Origin: CAZSWR01 sp964610885
GTDB lineage: Bacteria > Bacteroidota > Ignavibacteria > Kapaibacteriales > UBA2268
Length of the DNA: 51,011 bases
Reading direction: 5' to 3'
NCBI GenBank assembly: GCA_964610885.1
Contig: CAZSWR010000014.1
Span: 1 to 51,011 of the forward strand
How positions within the stretch are numbered: the first letter of the stretch is position 1; each line of letters opens with the position of its first letter. The notes beneath the pieces were generated by a model. That model ran no database searches, was not told where the DNA came from, and was given only the letters and a program-made list of their open reading frames with translations. Positions 7,640 to 15,813 of the stretch are shown here, piece by piece. A program made the translations under genes and the position numbers.

Positions 7640-8611
7640 ATGTTCAAAAAACTTCGGAAAATAGTACTGCGGAAATCGTTCATCGGTTCGTTCATTTTCG
7701 CATTTGCGCTCTGGGGCTATACCAGCCTGAACACAGAGTACCGCACTTACGTAAAGATACCGCTGAAAGTGAAACTGCCCGAAAACCGTGCCATCGAGAA
7801 CGCTTTCCCCGGGTCGGTATCCGTCGAGGTGAAGGGATCGGGGTGGCATTTGTTCAATCTCATCTTCTTCAATACGGCGGCTATGTGCTATGTGGACCTG
7901 ACCGACGCCGAGCTAACCGACGCATACTACGAAGTGGGCCGAAACGACATGATCAAGAGTCTGCAATTCCTGAACAACGTTTCGGCAACCAACGTGCTGC
8001 CCGAAAGGCTCTCGTTCAAAACGGGCGCGCTGGCCGAGGCGAACGTGCCGATCAGGCCATCGCTCTACGTGGTGCCTCGGGACGGCTTCCTGATCGTCGG
8101 CACGCCGCGCATCAGCCCGGAGAACGTCCAAATACTCGGTAACGAGAAAGTCGTCAAGAATATCGTTTCGTGGGCCACTCGCCCCATCGAAAAGGACAAT
8201 GCAAACGAACCGTTCACGATGGTCGTACCGGTTTCCGATTCGATGAAAAACATCGTTAACGTCTTTCAGAGTTTCGTTACCGTCAGCGTCGATATCCAGC
8301 AGCGTTCGTCCATCACCATCCCGGACGTCGAGGTGAAACTCCGCGGCGGCAGCCTGCCCGTGGGCCACAAACTGATCCCCGAATTCATTAGCGTAACCGT
8401 GCAGGGCGGCATCAAAGAAATTGCTGCGCTATCGATCGAAAACATCCGCGCGAGCATCGATTTTTCCGATATACTCAACGATTCGACCGGGATAATCGTC
8501 CCTCGTGTGTCGGCGCCGGAAAATATACGCATCGTCAGCTTCTATCCGTCGTATTTGCACCACGTGATAAAAGTACCGACGAAGAAAGAATTGTTGCTTA
8601 CGAATAAATAA
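7640..8611 (+). CDS. YbbR-domain (CdaR-like) membrane-anchored protein
   Basis: 323 aa: one N-terminal membrane helix (about residues 10-28, SFIGSFIFAFALWGYTSL), then an extracytoplasmic region of beta-rich YbbR-like repeats (for example VKIPLKVKLPEN, NVPIRPSLYVVPRDGF, TIPDVEVKLRGG). In Firmicutes the YbbR protein CdaR modulates the c-di-AMP cyclase CdaA. No cyclase gene is visible here, so that role cannot be assumed. The frame is open from a GTG at 7622, but ATG 7640 has an AGGT ribosome site six bases upstream and puts the basic residues FKKLRKIVLRK just before the helix. It is followed by Hsp33 after 78 bases. Confidence 0.75.
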   Translation: MFKKLRKIVLRKSFIGSFIFAFALWGYTSLNTEYRTYVKIPLKVKLPENRAIENAFPGSVSVEVKGSGWHLFNLIFFNTAAMCYVDLTDAELTDAYYEVGRNDMIKSLQFLNNVSATNVLPERLSFKTGALAEANVPIRPSLYVVPRDGFLIVGTPRISPENVQILGNEKVVKNIVSWATRPIEKDNANEPFTMVVPVSDSMKNIVNVFQSFVTVSVDIQQRSSITIPDVEVKLRGGSLPVGHKLIPEFISVTVQGGIKEIAALSIENIRASIDFSDILNDSTGIIVPRVSAPENIRIVSFYPSYLHHVIKVPTKKELLLTNK

Positions 8612-8689
8612 GCAGCGAGTATAAAAAATGAATTAATCAACAGTTGCTAAACGAAAAGAAATATTGAATAGAATAAATCAAAGGCCATT

Positions 8690-9598
8690 ATGACAAACGA
8701 AGAAAAACTGAAAAACATCAAGCTGCGCGACCGCGTGGTGCGCGCTATGGACAAATCCGGGAAATTCCGCATTTCGTGCGTAAAGAATACAAAAGCCGTC
8801 CAAACGGCCGTTTTCCGTCACCATCTGCCCGCCATTCCCTCATTCATTACGGCTCGGCTGATGTCGGCATCGTCGATGGTCGCTTCGTTCCAAAAGGGCG
8901 AAGAACGAATCGTATTGGAAATGGAAAGCGACAACGCAATCTCCAAAGTTTTCTGCGAAGCAATGACAAACGGCGAAGTACGCGCCTACGCAAACTATGC
9001 CCCGAATATCGACGAAATCGTTTTCGATTCGATCGAAGACGTCTTTGGGGCCGGGCTGTTCCGCATCTCCAAAATACTCTATGACCAGCCGGAACCGCTC
9101 GTCGGATTGGTGCCGATAATGAAAGGCGACGTTTCGACTGACCTTGCGTACTACTACCGCCAAAGCGAACAAATTCCCACGGCAGTGCTTCTGGACGTCG
9201 CCTCGGACGACGACGGAGTCATCACACAATCCGGCGGAATGATCGTCCAAGCCCTCCCCGGCGCTACCGAAGAAGACACCGAGAAAGTGCACGAACACCT
9301 GGTCCGCGCCACCGCGCTGACAGACCTTTTCGACAATGAATACACACCGGACAGAGTCATTCGCGAGCTTCTGCCATTCGACGTCGAAATCGTGGGCAGC
9401 ACCCAAGTGGATTTCTATTGCCGATGCTCCAAGGATCAATTTATTTCAAAATTGATTACACTGGGCGAGAACGAAATTAAAGGCATGAAAGCCGAAAATC
9501 ATAACGAATTGGTCTGCCAATACTGCAACGAGAAATATATGTTGGACGATGCGGACTTCGATTCGATTATTTCGCATATCAGCGCAAAGAAGAACTAA
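8690..9598 (+). CDS. hslO: Redox-regulated chaperone Hsp33
   Basis: 302-aa cytoplasmic holdase that is switched on by oxidation. The C-terminal zinc switch has Cys244, Cys246, Cys276 and Cys279 (YCRCSKD and VCQYCNEKY), the CxC-x29-CxxC pattern of the family. The N-terminal substrate-binding core includes ARLMSASSMVASFQKGEERI and GDVSTDLAYYYRQSEQIPTA, both characteristic. An SGGMIVQALPGA segment matches the family. AAAGG lies five to six bases before ATG 8690. Length is normal. The neighbours (YbbR protein upstream, sigma-54 downstream) give no functional clue. Downstream DNA up to 9720 has no gene. Confidence 0.95.
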   Translation: MTNEEKLKNIKLRDRVVRAMDKSGKFRISCVKNTKAVQTAVFRHHLPAIPSFITARLMSASSMVASFQKGEERIVLEMESDNAISKVFCEAMTNGEVRAYANYAPNIDEIVFDSIEDVFGAGLFRISKILYDQPEPLVGLVPIMKGDVSTDLAYYYRQSEQIPTAVLLDVASDDDGVITQSGGMIVQALPGATEEDTEKVHEHLVRATALTDLFDNEYTPDRVIRELLPFDVEIVGSTQVDFYCRCSKDQFISKLITLGENEIKGMKAENHNELVCQYCNEKYMLDDADFDSIISHISAKKN

Positions 9599-9720
9599 AG
9601 CCAATAATATCAATGCGAACGAAGCGTCCGTATGTTGGAGTTGATGTAAGGGAATCCGGGGGGAAACCGGAACAAACGGAAAACAGAGCAAAATAAATAA
9701 TTAATTATCGTGCCAAATAT

Positions 9721-9753
9721 TTTGATTTATTCGATTTTTTTTATTTAAATTTG
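9721..9753 (+). promoter_or_regulatory. Candidate Bacteroidota-type promoter of rpoN
   Basis: TTTG (9721-9724) and TAAATTTG (9746-9753) match the -33 and -7 elements of Bacteroidota promoters, 21 bases apart, which is within the usual range. They stand in AT-rich DNA 54 bases before ATG 9807. Confidence 0.5.
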
Positions 9754-9806
9754 CAAAGGGGAAAACTCATTCGTGAGTTTGTTGTAAATAGCATAATTTG
9801 AGGAAT

Positions 9807-11534
9807 ATGAAACTATCGCTCGATATAAAAGCGTCGCTCTCGCAGACGCTTACTCCGCAACAGATACAGTACTTGAAGTTGCTCCAATTGCCAGTGATGC
9901 AGTTGGAACAGCAAGTGCGCCAGGAAATCGAACAAAACCCGATGCTCGAGGAATTTGCATCCGAAGACCTTTCGCCCGTCCAGGAGGCCCCGTCGCTTGG
10001 CGATGATTTCCACATGGAACCGGACCGAGAGGAAATGATTTCCGACGACTTCGACCCAAGCGCAGACGTTATCAGCCCCGAACAGCAGAAATTGATGATC
10101 GACGACCAAGGCGACCCATTCGAATTCTATAAACTGCTCTGGCAGGACGGCGGGGACGACAATTATGCCAAACAAAGCAATTATTCCGAAAGCGACGACG
10201 ACAACGAGCCATTTCAAATTAAATACCATACGAGTTTCATCGAGGACCTGCTGGACCAGTTCCGGCTGCTGCCGCTCGACGAAGAAGAAATCCTCCTCGG
10301 CGAACAAATCATCGGGAACGTGGACAACGACGGCTATCTGCGCCGGAACCTCCAAGAGATTATTAACGAAACCAATTCCATACTTGCCGAATTGAATATC
10401 GCCGCGCAGACCGAATACAAAAACTCCGCAGAAAAAATCAAAAAGGATTCCGAATCGGTGAATCCGGCTCGGCAATTCGCAATTTCATCGAACATGATGC
10501 ACCTCCTGGATCTTCAGCATTCGTTTATGCTTTCGGCCTCGGAAAACGGATCCGCTCCGGCCACACCGCCGCCGCCACGCATACGTCGCGCCGTTCAGGT
10601 CGAGGACGGCGAAAACATGATTCGACGCATCCAGAGCCTGGACCCGCCGGGAGTGGCCTCGCGCACCGTCCAGGAATGCCTGTCCGCGCAGTTGCGATTC
10701 GTCCAGTTCCCAACGGAGAGCCAACGCTTGGCACTCGAGATCCTCGAACGGGCCTACGAACCGTTCTCGATGAAGCACTATCCCGTCATCATGAAACAAT
10801 TCTCAATTTCCGAGGACCAACTGCGCAAGGCTTTGGAAGTGATTCGCCGGCTGAACCCCAAACCGGGCGGTGGCGAAATGCAATCGGAAATGAATGCCGT
10901 TACGCCCGATTTCCTGATCGAACGGGACGAAGAAAACGGCGAGCTTATCATCTCCGTGAACGATAGCCGGCTGCCGGCGCTTCGGTTGAACAAAGCCTAC
11001 GAAAAACTTAAAAAAGAAGCACGGTTCCGCCATTTCAACAAGGACACCAAGGATTGGATCAGGAACAAGTACGAAGAAGCAAAATTCCTGATGCAGGCCA
11101 TACGCCAGAGGAAAGCCACAATGCTGAAGGTGATGACGTCAATCGCCGGATTGCAACGCGCTTTCTTCGAGGAAGGCCCAATGGCGCTGCGCCCGCTAAT
11201 TTACAAGGATGTTTCGGAAAATACCGGATTGGACATTTCCACAATTTGCCGCATCGTGAACGGGAAATACGTACAATGCGAGTTCGGCACATTCGAGTTG
11301 AAATCCTTCTTCAGCGAGGCCCTGCCCAACGAAGATGGCGAAGAAGTGGCCACAGCCGTCATCAAACAGGTGATCAAAGAAATTGTGGACTCCGAGCCGA
11401 AAAACAAACCCCACTCGGACGACAGGATCTGCAAAGAGCTGAAAAACAAGGGCTACCAAGTGGCTCGGCGCACCGTGGCCAAATATCGCGAGCAACTTCG
11501 TATCCCCGTGGCGCGCCTTCGGAAAGAGTTATAA
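9807..11534 (+). CDS. rpoN: RNA polymerase sigma-54 factor
   Basis: 575 aa. Region I is Gln/Leu-rich (SLSQTLTPQQIQYLKLLQLP and a QEIEQNPMLEEF block). A long acidic region II follows (about 50-135). Core-binding repeats (DEEEILLGEQIIGNVDNDGYL; RRIQSLDPPGVASRTVQECL), the helix-turn-helix region and the RpoN box ARRTVAKYREQLRIP at the C-terminus complete it. Sigma-54 directs transcription from -24/-12 promoters and needs an ATPase activator; none is encoded here. The frame is open from TTG 9798, but the family N-terminus MKLSLDIKAS fits ATG 9807. An insertion (about residues 192-265, rich in Asn, Ser and Pro) lengthens the middle. The first hairpin repeat starts five bases after the stop. Confidence 0.95.
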   Translation: MKLSLDIKASLSQTLTPQQIQYLKLLQLPVMQLEQQVRQEIEQNPMLEEFASEDLSPVQEAPSLGDDFHMEPDREEMISDDFDPSADVISPEQQKLMIDDQGDPFEFYKLLWQDGGDDNYAKQSNYSESDDDNEPFQIKYHTSFIEDLLDQFRLLPLDEEEILLGEQIIGNVDNDGYLRRNLQEIINETNSILAELNIAAQTEYKNSAEKIKKDSESVNPARQFAISSNMMHLLDLQHSFMLSASENGSAPATPPPPRIRRAVQVEDGENMIRRIQSLDPPGVASRTVQECLSAQLRFVQFPTESQRLALEILERAYEPFSMKHYPVIMKQFSISEDQLRKALEVIRRLNPKPGGGEMQSEMNAVTPDFLIERDEENGELIISVNDSRLPALRLNKAYEKLKKEARFRHFNKDTKDWIRNKYEEAKFLMQAIRQRKATMLKVMTSIAGLQRAFFEEGPMALRPLIYKDVSENTGLDISTICRIVNGKYVQCEFGTFELKSFFSEALPNEDGEEVATAVIKQVIKEIVDSEPKNKPHSDDRICKELKNKGYQVARRTVAKYREQLRIPVARLRKEL

Positions 11535-11538
11535 GATT

Positions 11539-11635
11539 AGGTGGCGACTGCCACTTTGCTTTTCAAGGGAAGCGCAACGAAGAAAGGAAAGATGAACAAG
11601 AATTCGCTTTCCTTATTTTAGAAGTTATAAATGAG
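11539..11635 (+). repeat. Two-hairpin interspersed repeat, copy A
   Basis: The first hairpin is GTGGC-GACT-GCCAC (11541-11554). A conserved middle with AAGGG(C/A)AGCGCAA follows. The second hairpin pairs AAGGAAAG (11584-11591) with CTTTCCTT (11607-11614), and the element ends near TTATTTTAGAA. Related copies lie at 13535, 14480 (inverted) and 38508. Confidence 0.85.
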
Positions 11636-11663
11636 CAAATTGAATAGCCGACTCCAAGTGTAA

Positions 11664-11683
11664 GGGTGTGGCGTGCCATACCC
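11664..11683 (+). terminator. Possible terminator hairpin behind rpoN
   Basis: GGGTGTGGC pairs with GCCATACCC, with one G-U pair and a very small loop, 130 bases after the rpoN stop. No T-run follows, so termination is uncertain and it may simply be another hairpin repeat. Confidence 0.35.
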
Positions 11684-11721
11684 CTACGATCTCTGGTAGC
11701 CTCCGAAATCCATACCATAAA

Positions 11722-11765
11722 AGCAAAAACATCCCACACTCGATGATTTCACCGAGTGTGGGATG
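11722..11765 (-). terminator. Rho-independent terminator of the small Gln-rich gene
   Basis: A perfect 13-bp stem, CATCCCACACTCG (11730-11742) with CGAGTGTGGGATG (11753-11765), lies 22 bases after the stop of the minus-strand gene at 11787. On the minus strand TTTTTG and further Ts follow the stem. Confidence 0.85.
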
Positions 11766-11786
11766 AACAGTTTATTCGCAGGCTGC

Positions 11787-12014
11787 TTAGACTTTGAGGT
11801 CTAAATACCCTTGTTTAATTTGTTCTTGTGCAGTCTTCTGGAGCATTTTGTCCGGTGGGAGAGACTGCATCATTTGGAGCAATTCCTTTTGCATCCCGGT
11901 AGTCGTGCTGCTGGTTGTTTGCTTCTGAGCTTCGTTCTGAAGTTCGTTTTGCACGGTTACAGGGGGCTTCTCAAGCTCCTGAGTTCTCTGATTTGATACT
12001 TTATCTATTGTCAT
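11787..12014 (-). CDS. Small Gln/Thr-rich hypothetical protein
   Basis: 75 aa, not recognised. The sequence starts MTIDKVSNQRTQELEKPP, has a polar linker (QKQTTSSTTTG), then an amphipathic helical end (KELLQMMQSLPPDKMLQKTAQEQIKQGYLDLKV). It has no signal peptide or membrane helix. The frame is open 15 codons further upstream, but ATG 12014 has a strong AAGGGGG ribosome site six bases before it. It also has its own terminator, so it is probably a real monocistronic gene. It lies just downstream of clpX, which ends in its own terminator. The conserved-looking helical tail could be a protein-binding element, but nothing ties it to a function. Confidence 0.7.
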   Translation of the reverse strand: MTIDKVSNQRTQELEKPPVTVQNELQNEAQKQTTSSTTTGMQKELLQMMQSLPPDKMLQKTAQEQIKQGYLDLKV

Positions 12015-12104
12015 ATTGACCCCCTTGTCAATAAAAGGATACAATCCTACTGATTCCATTATCGACCGAAAAAGTGCCGACTTTAGTTTATTTTTGAAAA
12101 ATTA

Positions 12105-12139
12105 TAAAAAAAATCTCGGCCAAAAGTATTGACCGAGAT
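12105..12139 (-). terminator. Rho-independent terminator of clpX
   Basis: On the minus strand ATCTCGG (12139-12133) pairs with CCGAGAT (12119-12113), followed by a run of eight Ts. It lies 24 bases after the clpX stop codon. Confidence 0.85.
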
Positions 12140-12162
12140 GTAAGTTGTTGGCGGTGCGCAGA

Positions 12163-13428
12163 TTACGCAATTTTATTTTTTATTGCTGCATTGCCGGTAT
12201 AGATCGGCTCACCGGTTTTGTTAATCACTTCATCAGTGATTTCGCAAGTTTTCACTCCGCGGCGGTCTGGCAATTCGTACATAATCGGAAGCATTGCCTC
12301 TTCGATTATCGTACGGAGTGCGCGGGCGCCGGTTTTCTTTTCGCGGGCCTTGGCCACGACAGATTTGAGTGCCGATTCGGAGAATTCGAGCCGGACGCCT
12401 TCCATCGAGAACAATTTTTTGTATTGCTTGACGATAGCATTCTTCGGGTTGACGAGTATGTCCATCATTGCTTCGTCCGAAAGGTAGTCGAGCGGGGCGA
12501 AGACAGGGATGCGGCCGATTAGTTCGGGAATGAAACCGAATTTGAGCAGATCGTGCGGTTCGGCGAATTTGAGCAGTTCGTATGTTTCTTCGATTCTGTC
12601 TTCGGATTCGGCGGTGAAGCCCATGGTTTGCTTGCGCATGCGAGCGGCTACGATTTTTTCCATGCCGTCGAACGCGCCGCCGCAGATGAACAGAATATTT
12701 CTTGTATTCAAATAGATCAGGTTTTGCTCGGGGTGTTTCCGGCCGCCTTTGGGCGGGATGCCCGCGACTGTACCCTCTAAGATCTTCAGTAGGGCCTGCT
12801 GGACGCCTTCGCCGGAGACGTCGCGAGTGATCGAAGTCGATTCGCTTTTCCGGGCAATTTTGTCGATTTCGTCGATATATACGATGCCGCGTTCGGCCAG
12901 TTTGACGTTGTAGTTAGCGCTTTGGAGCAAGTGCACAAGGATGGTCTCTACGTCGTCGCCCACGTATCCGGCCTCGGTGATGGTCGTGGCGTCTGCAATT
13001 GCGAATGGGACGTTCAGCATTCGGGCCAAAGTGCGGGCCAGAAGCGTCTTACCGGTTCCCGTCGGGCCGACGAGCAGCACGTTGCTCTTTTCGATTTCCA
13101 CGTCGGAGAATTCGCCAACCAGCTCCTGGGCTTGGATGCGTTTGTAGTGGTTGTAAACAGCCACTGAGAGTATTTTCTTGGCATAATCCTGGCCAATAAC
13201 GTATTCGTCGAGCATCCCTTTCAGCTCGGACGGCTTGGGCAGCGTCGAATTTCGGTAGATATCGAGCGGAGCGGCCTCGTTTTTCTTGAGGATTTCTTGC
13301 GAGTTCTTGATGCAAACGTCGCAAATATACACTCTGTTGGGTCCTTCGATAAGTCCCGTTACTTCATGGGACATACGCCCGCAGAACGAGCATTTTATAT
13401 CTTTGGTGGTTGTCTTTCCGTTAGCCAT
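12163..13428 (-). CDS. clpX: ClpX ATPase, unfoldase of the ClpXP protease
   Basis: 421 aa, the full family length. The N-terminal zinc-binding domain has Cys13, Cys16, Cys36 and Cys39 (CSFCGRM and CDVC). The AAA+ domain has Walker A GPTGTGKT (121-128), pore loop GYVGDD, Walker B VYIDEIDK and sensor region IGRIPVFAPLD. The ClpP-docking tripeptide appears as Met-Gly-Phe (KQTMGFTAE) in place of the usual Ile-Gly-Phe. ClpX hexamers unfold tagged proteins and feed them to ClpP, which is encoded just upstream on the same strand. The 280-base gap from clpP, containing a hairpin repeat, is longer than in most clpPX operons. ATG 13428 gives the family N-terminus. A terminator lies at 12105-12139. Confidence 0.97.
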   Translation of the reverse strand: MANGKTTTKDIKCSFCGRMSHEVTGLIEGPNRVYICDVCIKNSQEILKKNEAAPLDIYRNSTLPKPSELKGMLDEYVIGQDYAKKILSVAVYNHYKRIQAQELVGEFSDVEIEKSNVLLVGPTGTGKTLLARTLARMLNVPFAIADATTITEAGYVGDDVETILVHLLQSANYNVKLAERGIVYIDEIDKIARKSESTSITRDVSGEGVQQALLKILEGTVAGIPPKGGRKHPEQNLIYLNTRNILFICGGAFDGMEKIVAARMRKQTMGFTAESEDRIEETYELLKFAEPHDLLKFGFIPELIGRIPVFAPLDYLSDEAMMDILVNPKNAIVKQYKKLFSMEGVRLEFSESALKSVVAKAREKKTGARALRTIIEEAMLPIMYELPDRRGVKTCEITDEVINKTGEPIYTGNAAIKNKIA

Positions 13429-13534
13429 TTATTCTTCGTTGATGTAATCAAAAAACACAATAACAAATATACTATTTTTATGCCAATTTCTAAGCAAGAA
13501 TCAAAACTTTAGCAAAAGAAGAGGCATCGAACAA

Positions 13535-13628
13535 AGGTGGCGACTGCCACTTGATTATTTCTGGGGCAGCGCAATGAAAAAATGAAAGTTGAATATGAAT
13601 TCTTTTTCTTCATTATATTAGAAAGAAC
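13535..13628 (+). repeat. Two-hairpin interspersed repeat, copy B
   Basis: The first hairpin is the same as in copy A (GTGGC-GACT-GCCAC, 13537-13550). The middle is GGGGCAGCGCAATGA. The second stem here is AATGAA (13581-13586) with TTCATT (13609-13614), different in sequence from copy A but still paired. It ends with TATATTAGAAA. It lies between clpP and clpX, antisense to both. Confidence 0.85.
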
Positions 13629-13708
13629 CCATACCGCCATTCAAGAGAGATATGGATTCTTTTCTGTAGTTTTTCTGCATTCCGCGGGACGCAAGCGAGA
13701 ATCGTCGA

Positions 13709-14320
13709 TTACGCCTTCTTTTCCTCTTCGGCGACTTTGGTCATCACCTTATCGATAAGCCCATAATCGAGCGCTTCCTGCGCCGTGAAGTAGAAGTCGC
13801 GTTGGGCGTCTTCTTTGATCTTGTTGGCGGGTTTGCCTGTGTGGTTCGATATAATGTCGAACAGAGTGTCACGAGTGCGCAACATCTCGTTTGTATAGAT
13901 TTCAATATCGGCGACCACGCCCTGAGTGCCGCCCGAGGGTTGGTGCATCAGTATGCGTGAATTGGGTAGGGCAAAGCGTTTGCCCGTTTCGCCTGCGCAG
14001 AGCAGCACTTGGGCCATCGAAGCTGCCATTCCGACGCAAATCGTGGAGACGGCGGGCTTGATGAATTGCATTGTGTCGTAGATGGCCAGTCCGGCCGATA
14101 CGCTGCCACCCGGCGAATTTATGTAGAGGTTGATGTCTTTGTTCGGGTCTTCGCTGGCCAGGAAAAGCATTTGCGCAATGATCAGGCTCGAGACGTTGTC
14201 GTCGATGGCCGAGCCGAGGAAAATGATGCGCTCTTTCAGCAGGCGCGAATAAATGTCGTAAGAACGCTCGCCGCGGCTGGTCTGCTCCACGACCATTGGG
14301 ATAAGATAACTGTTATTCAT
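13709..14320 (-). CDS. clpP: ClpP protease subunit
   Basis: 203-aa serine peptidase that forms the 14-mer chamber of ClpXP. The catalytic triad is Ser101 (GMAASMAQ), His126 (LMHQPSGG) and Asp175 (QRDFYF), four residues offset from mature E. coli ClpP. N-terminal segment SYLIPMVVEQTSRGERSYDI and SRLLKERIIFLGS match the family. The frame is open four codons upstream from a TTG at 14332. ATG 14320 gives a typical length and has a GAG ribosome site at normal distance, so I chose it. It lies upstream of clpX on the same strand, separated by copy B of the hairpin repeat. Confidence 0.96.
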   Translation of the reverse strand: MNNSYLIPMVVEQTSRGERSYDIYSRLLKERIIFLGSAIDDNVSSLIIAQMLFLASEDPNKDINLYINSPGGSVSAGLAIYDTMQFIKPAVSTICVGMAASMAQVLLCAGETGKRFALPNSRILMHQPSGGTQGVVADIEIYTNEMLRTRDTLFDIISNHTGKPANKIKEDAQRDFYFTAQEALDYGLIDKVMTKVAEEEKKA

Positions 14321-14479
14321 CGATTGTCTCAAATTTCATATATTTAACATACAACAATACATAGACGTAGGAATTTAAAAACGATTATAAATAACAAGTT
14401 ATTCGCCTGGGGCAACTGAACTCGAAGCAATTCCGACCACCGGAACTTTACCCGCACGCGGGCAAGCATCCTTTATAAC

Positions 14480-14568
14480 CAAATCGTAGGTAAGAAAAAG
14501 AATCCTTAATATTCTTTTTCCTCGTCATTGCGCTGCTCTTAAACATTAAGTGGCAGCAGCCACTTTAA
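14480..14568 (-). repeat. Two-hairpin interspersed repeat, copy C (inverted)
   Basis: On the minus strand the first hairpin reads GTGGC-TGCT-GCCAC (14563-14550), then AGCAGCGCAATGA. The second stem pairs AAAAAGAAT with ATTCTTTTT (14495-14503 with 14511-14519). The stem sequence again differs from the other copies while keeping pairing. Its edge slightly overlaps the stop of the small gene at 14565. Confidence 0.8.
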
Positions 14569-14762
14569 TTCTTTCCTCGATTCAAAAACTGCGATTTCAG
14601 CTCGGTCATCGCGCTTTCAAATGATTGAATATTTTCATTGGTATCCGGTGCTTCGTATGCTTTCGACGAAGGTATCCGGGTTATTGTGCCGAGTTGCATG
14701 ATAGCATCAATCCCGCCAATTTTCTTTGCTTTGTCGTAGAATTCGATTAGTTTTATTCCCAT
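14565..14762 (-). CDS. Small hypothetical protein (65 aa)
   Basis: 65 aa starting MGIKLIEFYDKAKKIGGIDA, with a central MQLGTITRIPSSKAYEAPD and an amphipathic end ENIQSFESAMTELKSQF. I do not recognise a family with certainty, but the layout (helix, short Pro/Ser turn, helix) and codon use look like a real soluble protein. ATG 14762 has GGAAG five bases upstream. A second frame (14753-14944) overlaps its start; it looks unconvincing and I did not annotate it. The stop lies at the edge of the inverted hairpin repeat copy C, which could serve as its 3' end. Confidence 0.55.
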   Translation of the reverse strand: MGIKLIEFYDKAKKIGGIDAIMQLGTITRIPSSKAYEAPDTNENIQSFESAMTELKSQFLNRGKN

Positions 14763-15102
14763 TGCGCTTCCATATTTTTTCTTAACAAAATCGTACTACT
14801 ATCAATTTGAATACCAAAATTCATTTTTCTTTTTAAATCGACCGGAAAGCCCACCAGAAGCACGTCTTGCCATATCAAACGGGGAGCAATCTGGCGCGCC
14901 CGGAGCGAATCAACTCCCGGCCGCCCACGCGGTTCATTCTGCAAGAATTATATCTTTTCCTAATTTAAATAATTGTTTTTGCCATGGGGCTGTCTTGAAA
15001 GAGTCATTCTGAACGAAGTGAAGAATCCATTTGTATCTATAAGTCATTGCAATATATGGATGTTTCACTTCGTTCAACATGACGAAATGACTGTTTTTAT
15101 TG
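14763..15102. other. Non-coding gap with a long hairpin repeat
   Basis: This gap separates two minus-strand genes. The right part is the long imperfect hairpin at 15003-15083. The left part has an open frame on the minus strand (14753-14944) that I do not trust: no signal peptide, no motif and atypical composition. Confidence 0.55.
15003..15083. repeat. Long imperfect inverted repeat (GTCATTCTGAACGAAGTGAA type)
   Basis: The 20-base left arm (15003-15022) and right arm (15064-15083) are complementary at 18 of 20 positions. An inner ATCCAT/ATGGAT pair extends the stem. Repeats starting TCATTCTGAACGAAGTGAAG are familiar as dispersed hairpins in many bacterial genomes. It lies 20 bases after the stop of the next minus-strand gene and may double as its 3' end. 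Confidence 0.7.
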
Positions 15103-15585
15103 CTACTTGCCCAAGCACTTAACCAAGTCGGGATGAAAAATAGTGGTGGAATCGGGATCGTGAGAAAAATTACTACCGAAAGAAAGCTCGTTCTCATTAT
15201 CTATACCTGCCAATATTATTTCAGGAGGCATATACGAGGACAGAATGGTCCAGAAGCGCCCTTCGAACAAGTTTTTGCCATCGATTGCTACCACAAACGG
15301 CAATCCCCAAACAGAGATCCGAAATTTCTTGTTTTCATATATTCTCCGGACCGATTCAGTTTTTAAATAAATTGTGAAACTGTGTACGTCTGGCCTGAAA
15401 AGACAGCTATCAATATCATCATTGGTAATTAGTGGAGTTGCCCGGGAAAGGGAATCAAAACCGTCGGGCGAGTCGGGGCTATCAGTCAAAAAGAGCTGGA
15501 AGCAAGGCGCGGAATCTTTCGGCATCGCGTAACCTATTGCAATTACGGAAAGGAAGCCTATTATCATTAGGGCTGACCGGAGCAT
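15103..15585 (-). CDS. Small secreted hypothetical protein
   Basis: 160 aa with an N-terminal signal peptide (MLRSALMIIGFLSVIAIGYA, cleavage likely near residue 20). The mature part has a Ser/Asp/Pro-rich stretch (LTDSPDSPDGFDSLS) and then a compact domain (FTIYLKTESVRRIYENKKF, WGLPFVVAIDGKNLFEGRF). The pattern is faintly like small periplasmic domains that follow SecD-type folds, but I cannot name a family. The frame is open 18 codons further upstream. ATG 15585 is chosen because GAGAGG lies six to seven bases before it and the signal peptide then begins at the start. It is a single gene facing away from the TraB gene at 15814, so both probably have promoters in the 228 bases between. Confidence 0.7.
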   Translation of the reverse strand: MLRSALMIIGFLSVIAIGYAMPKDSAPCFQLFLTDSPDSPDGFDSLSRATPLITNDDIDSCLFRPDVHSFTIYLKTESVRRIYENKKFRISVWGLPFVVAIDGKNLFEGRFWTILSSYMPPEIILAGIDNENELSFGSNFSHDPDSTTIFHPDLVKCLGK

Positions 15586-15813
15586 ACAATACCTCTCTGC
15601 ATCGAATGAAACAATTATTATAAAACGAAAGCGAACCATTGTAAAATAATCAATTTATGGGTTACGTGCAATATTAATTGGCTCGCACGGCTTAAATTTC
15701 AAAAAAATCAGAACAATAGCAATGTTGAACTTCGTTTTGTCTCGCCAATAACGGAAAGTTTTTGTAATTTTGCTCTTGAGGTTTTGTTCACAAAGTGGTG
15801 GATATTTTTCGCG

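Noticed and set aside
9721..9806. Sigma-54 (-24/-12) promoter sites in the window
   Set aside because: I scanned gaps for TGGC-N8-TGC-type spacing and found no convincing match, including before the alcohol dehydrogenase operon.
12163..13428. Several plus-strand open frames opposite clpX
   Set aside because: They follow the clpX codon pattern in the opposite frames and have no family features.
14753..14944. Minus-strand open frame (63 aa) overlapping the start of the small gene at 14762
   Set aside because: No motif, no ribosome site and no signal peptide; composition (many Arg, Pro and Gly) is that of a chance frame in a GC-rich patch.
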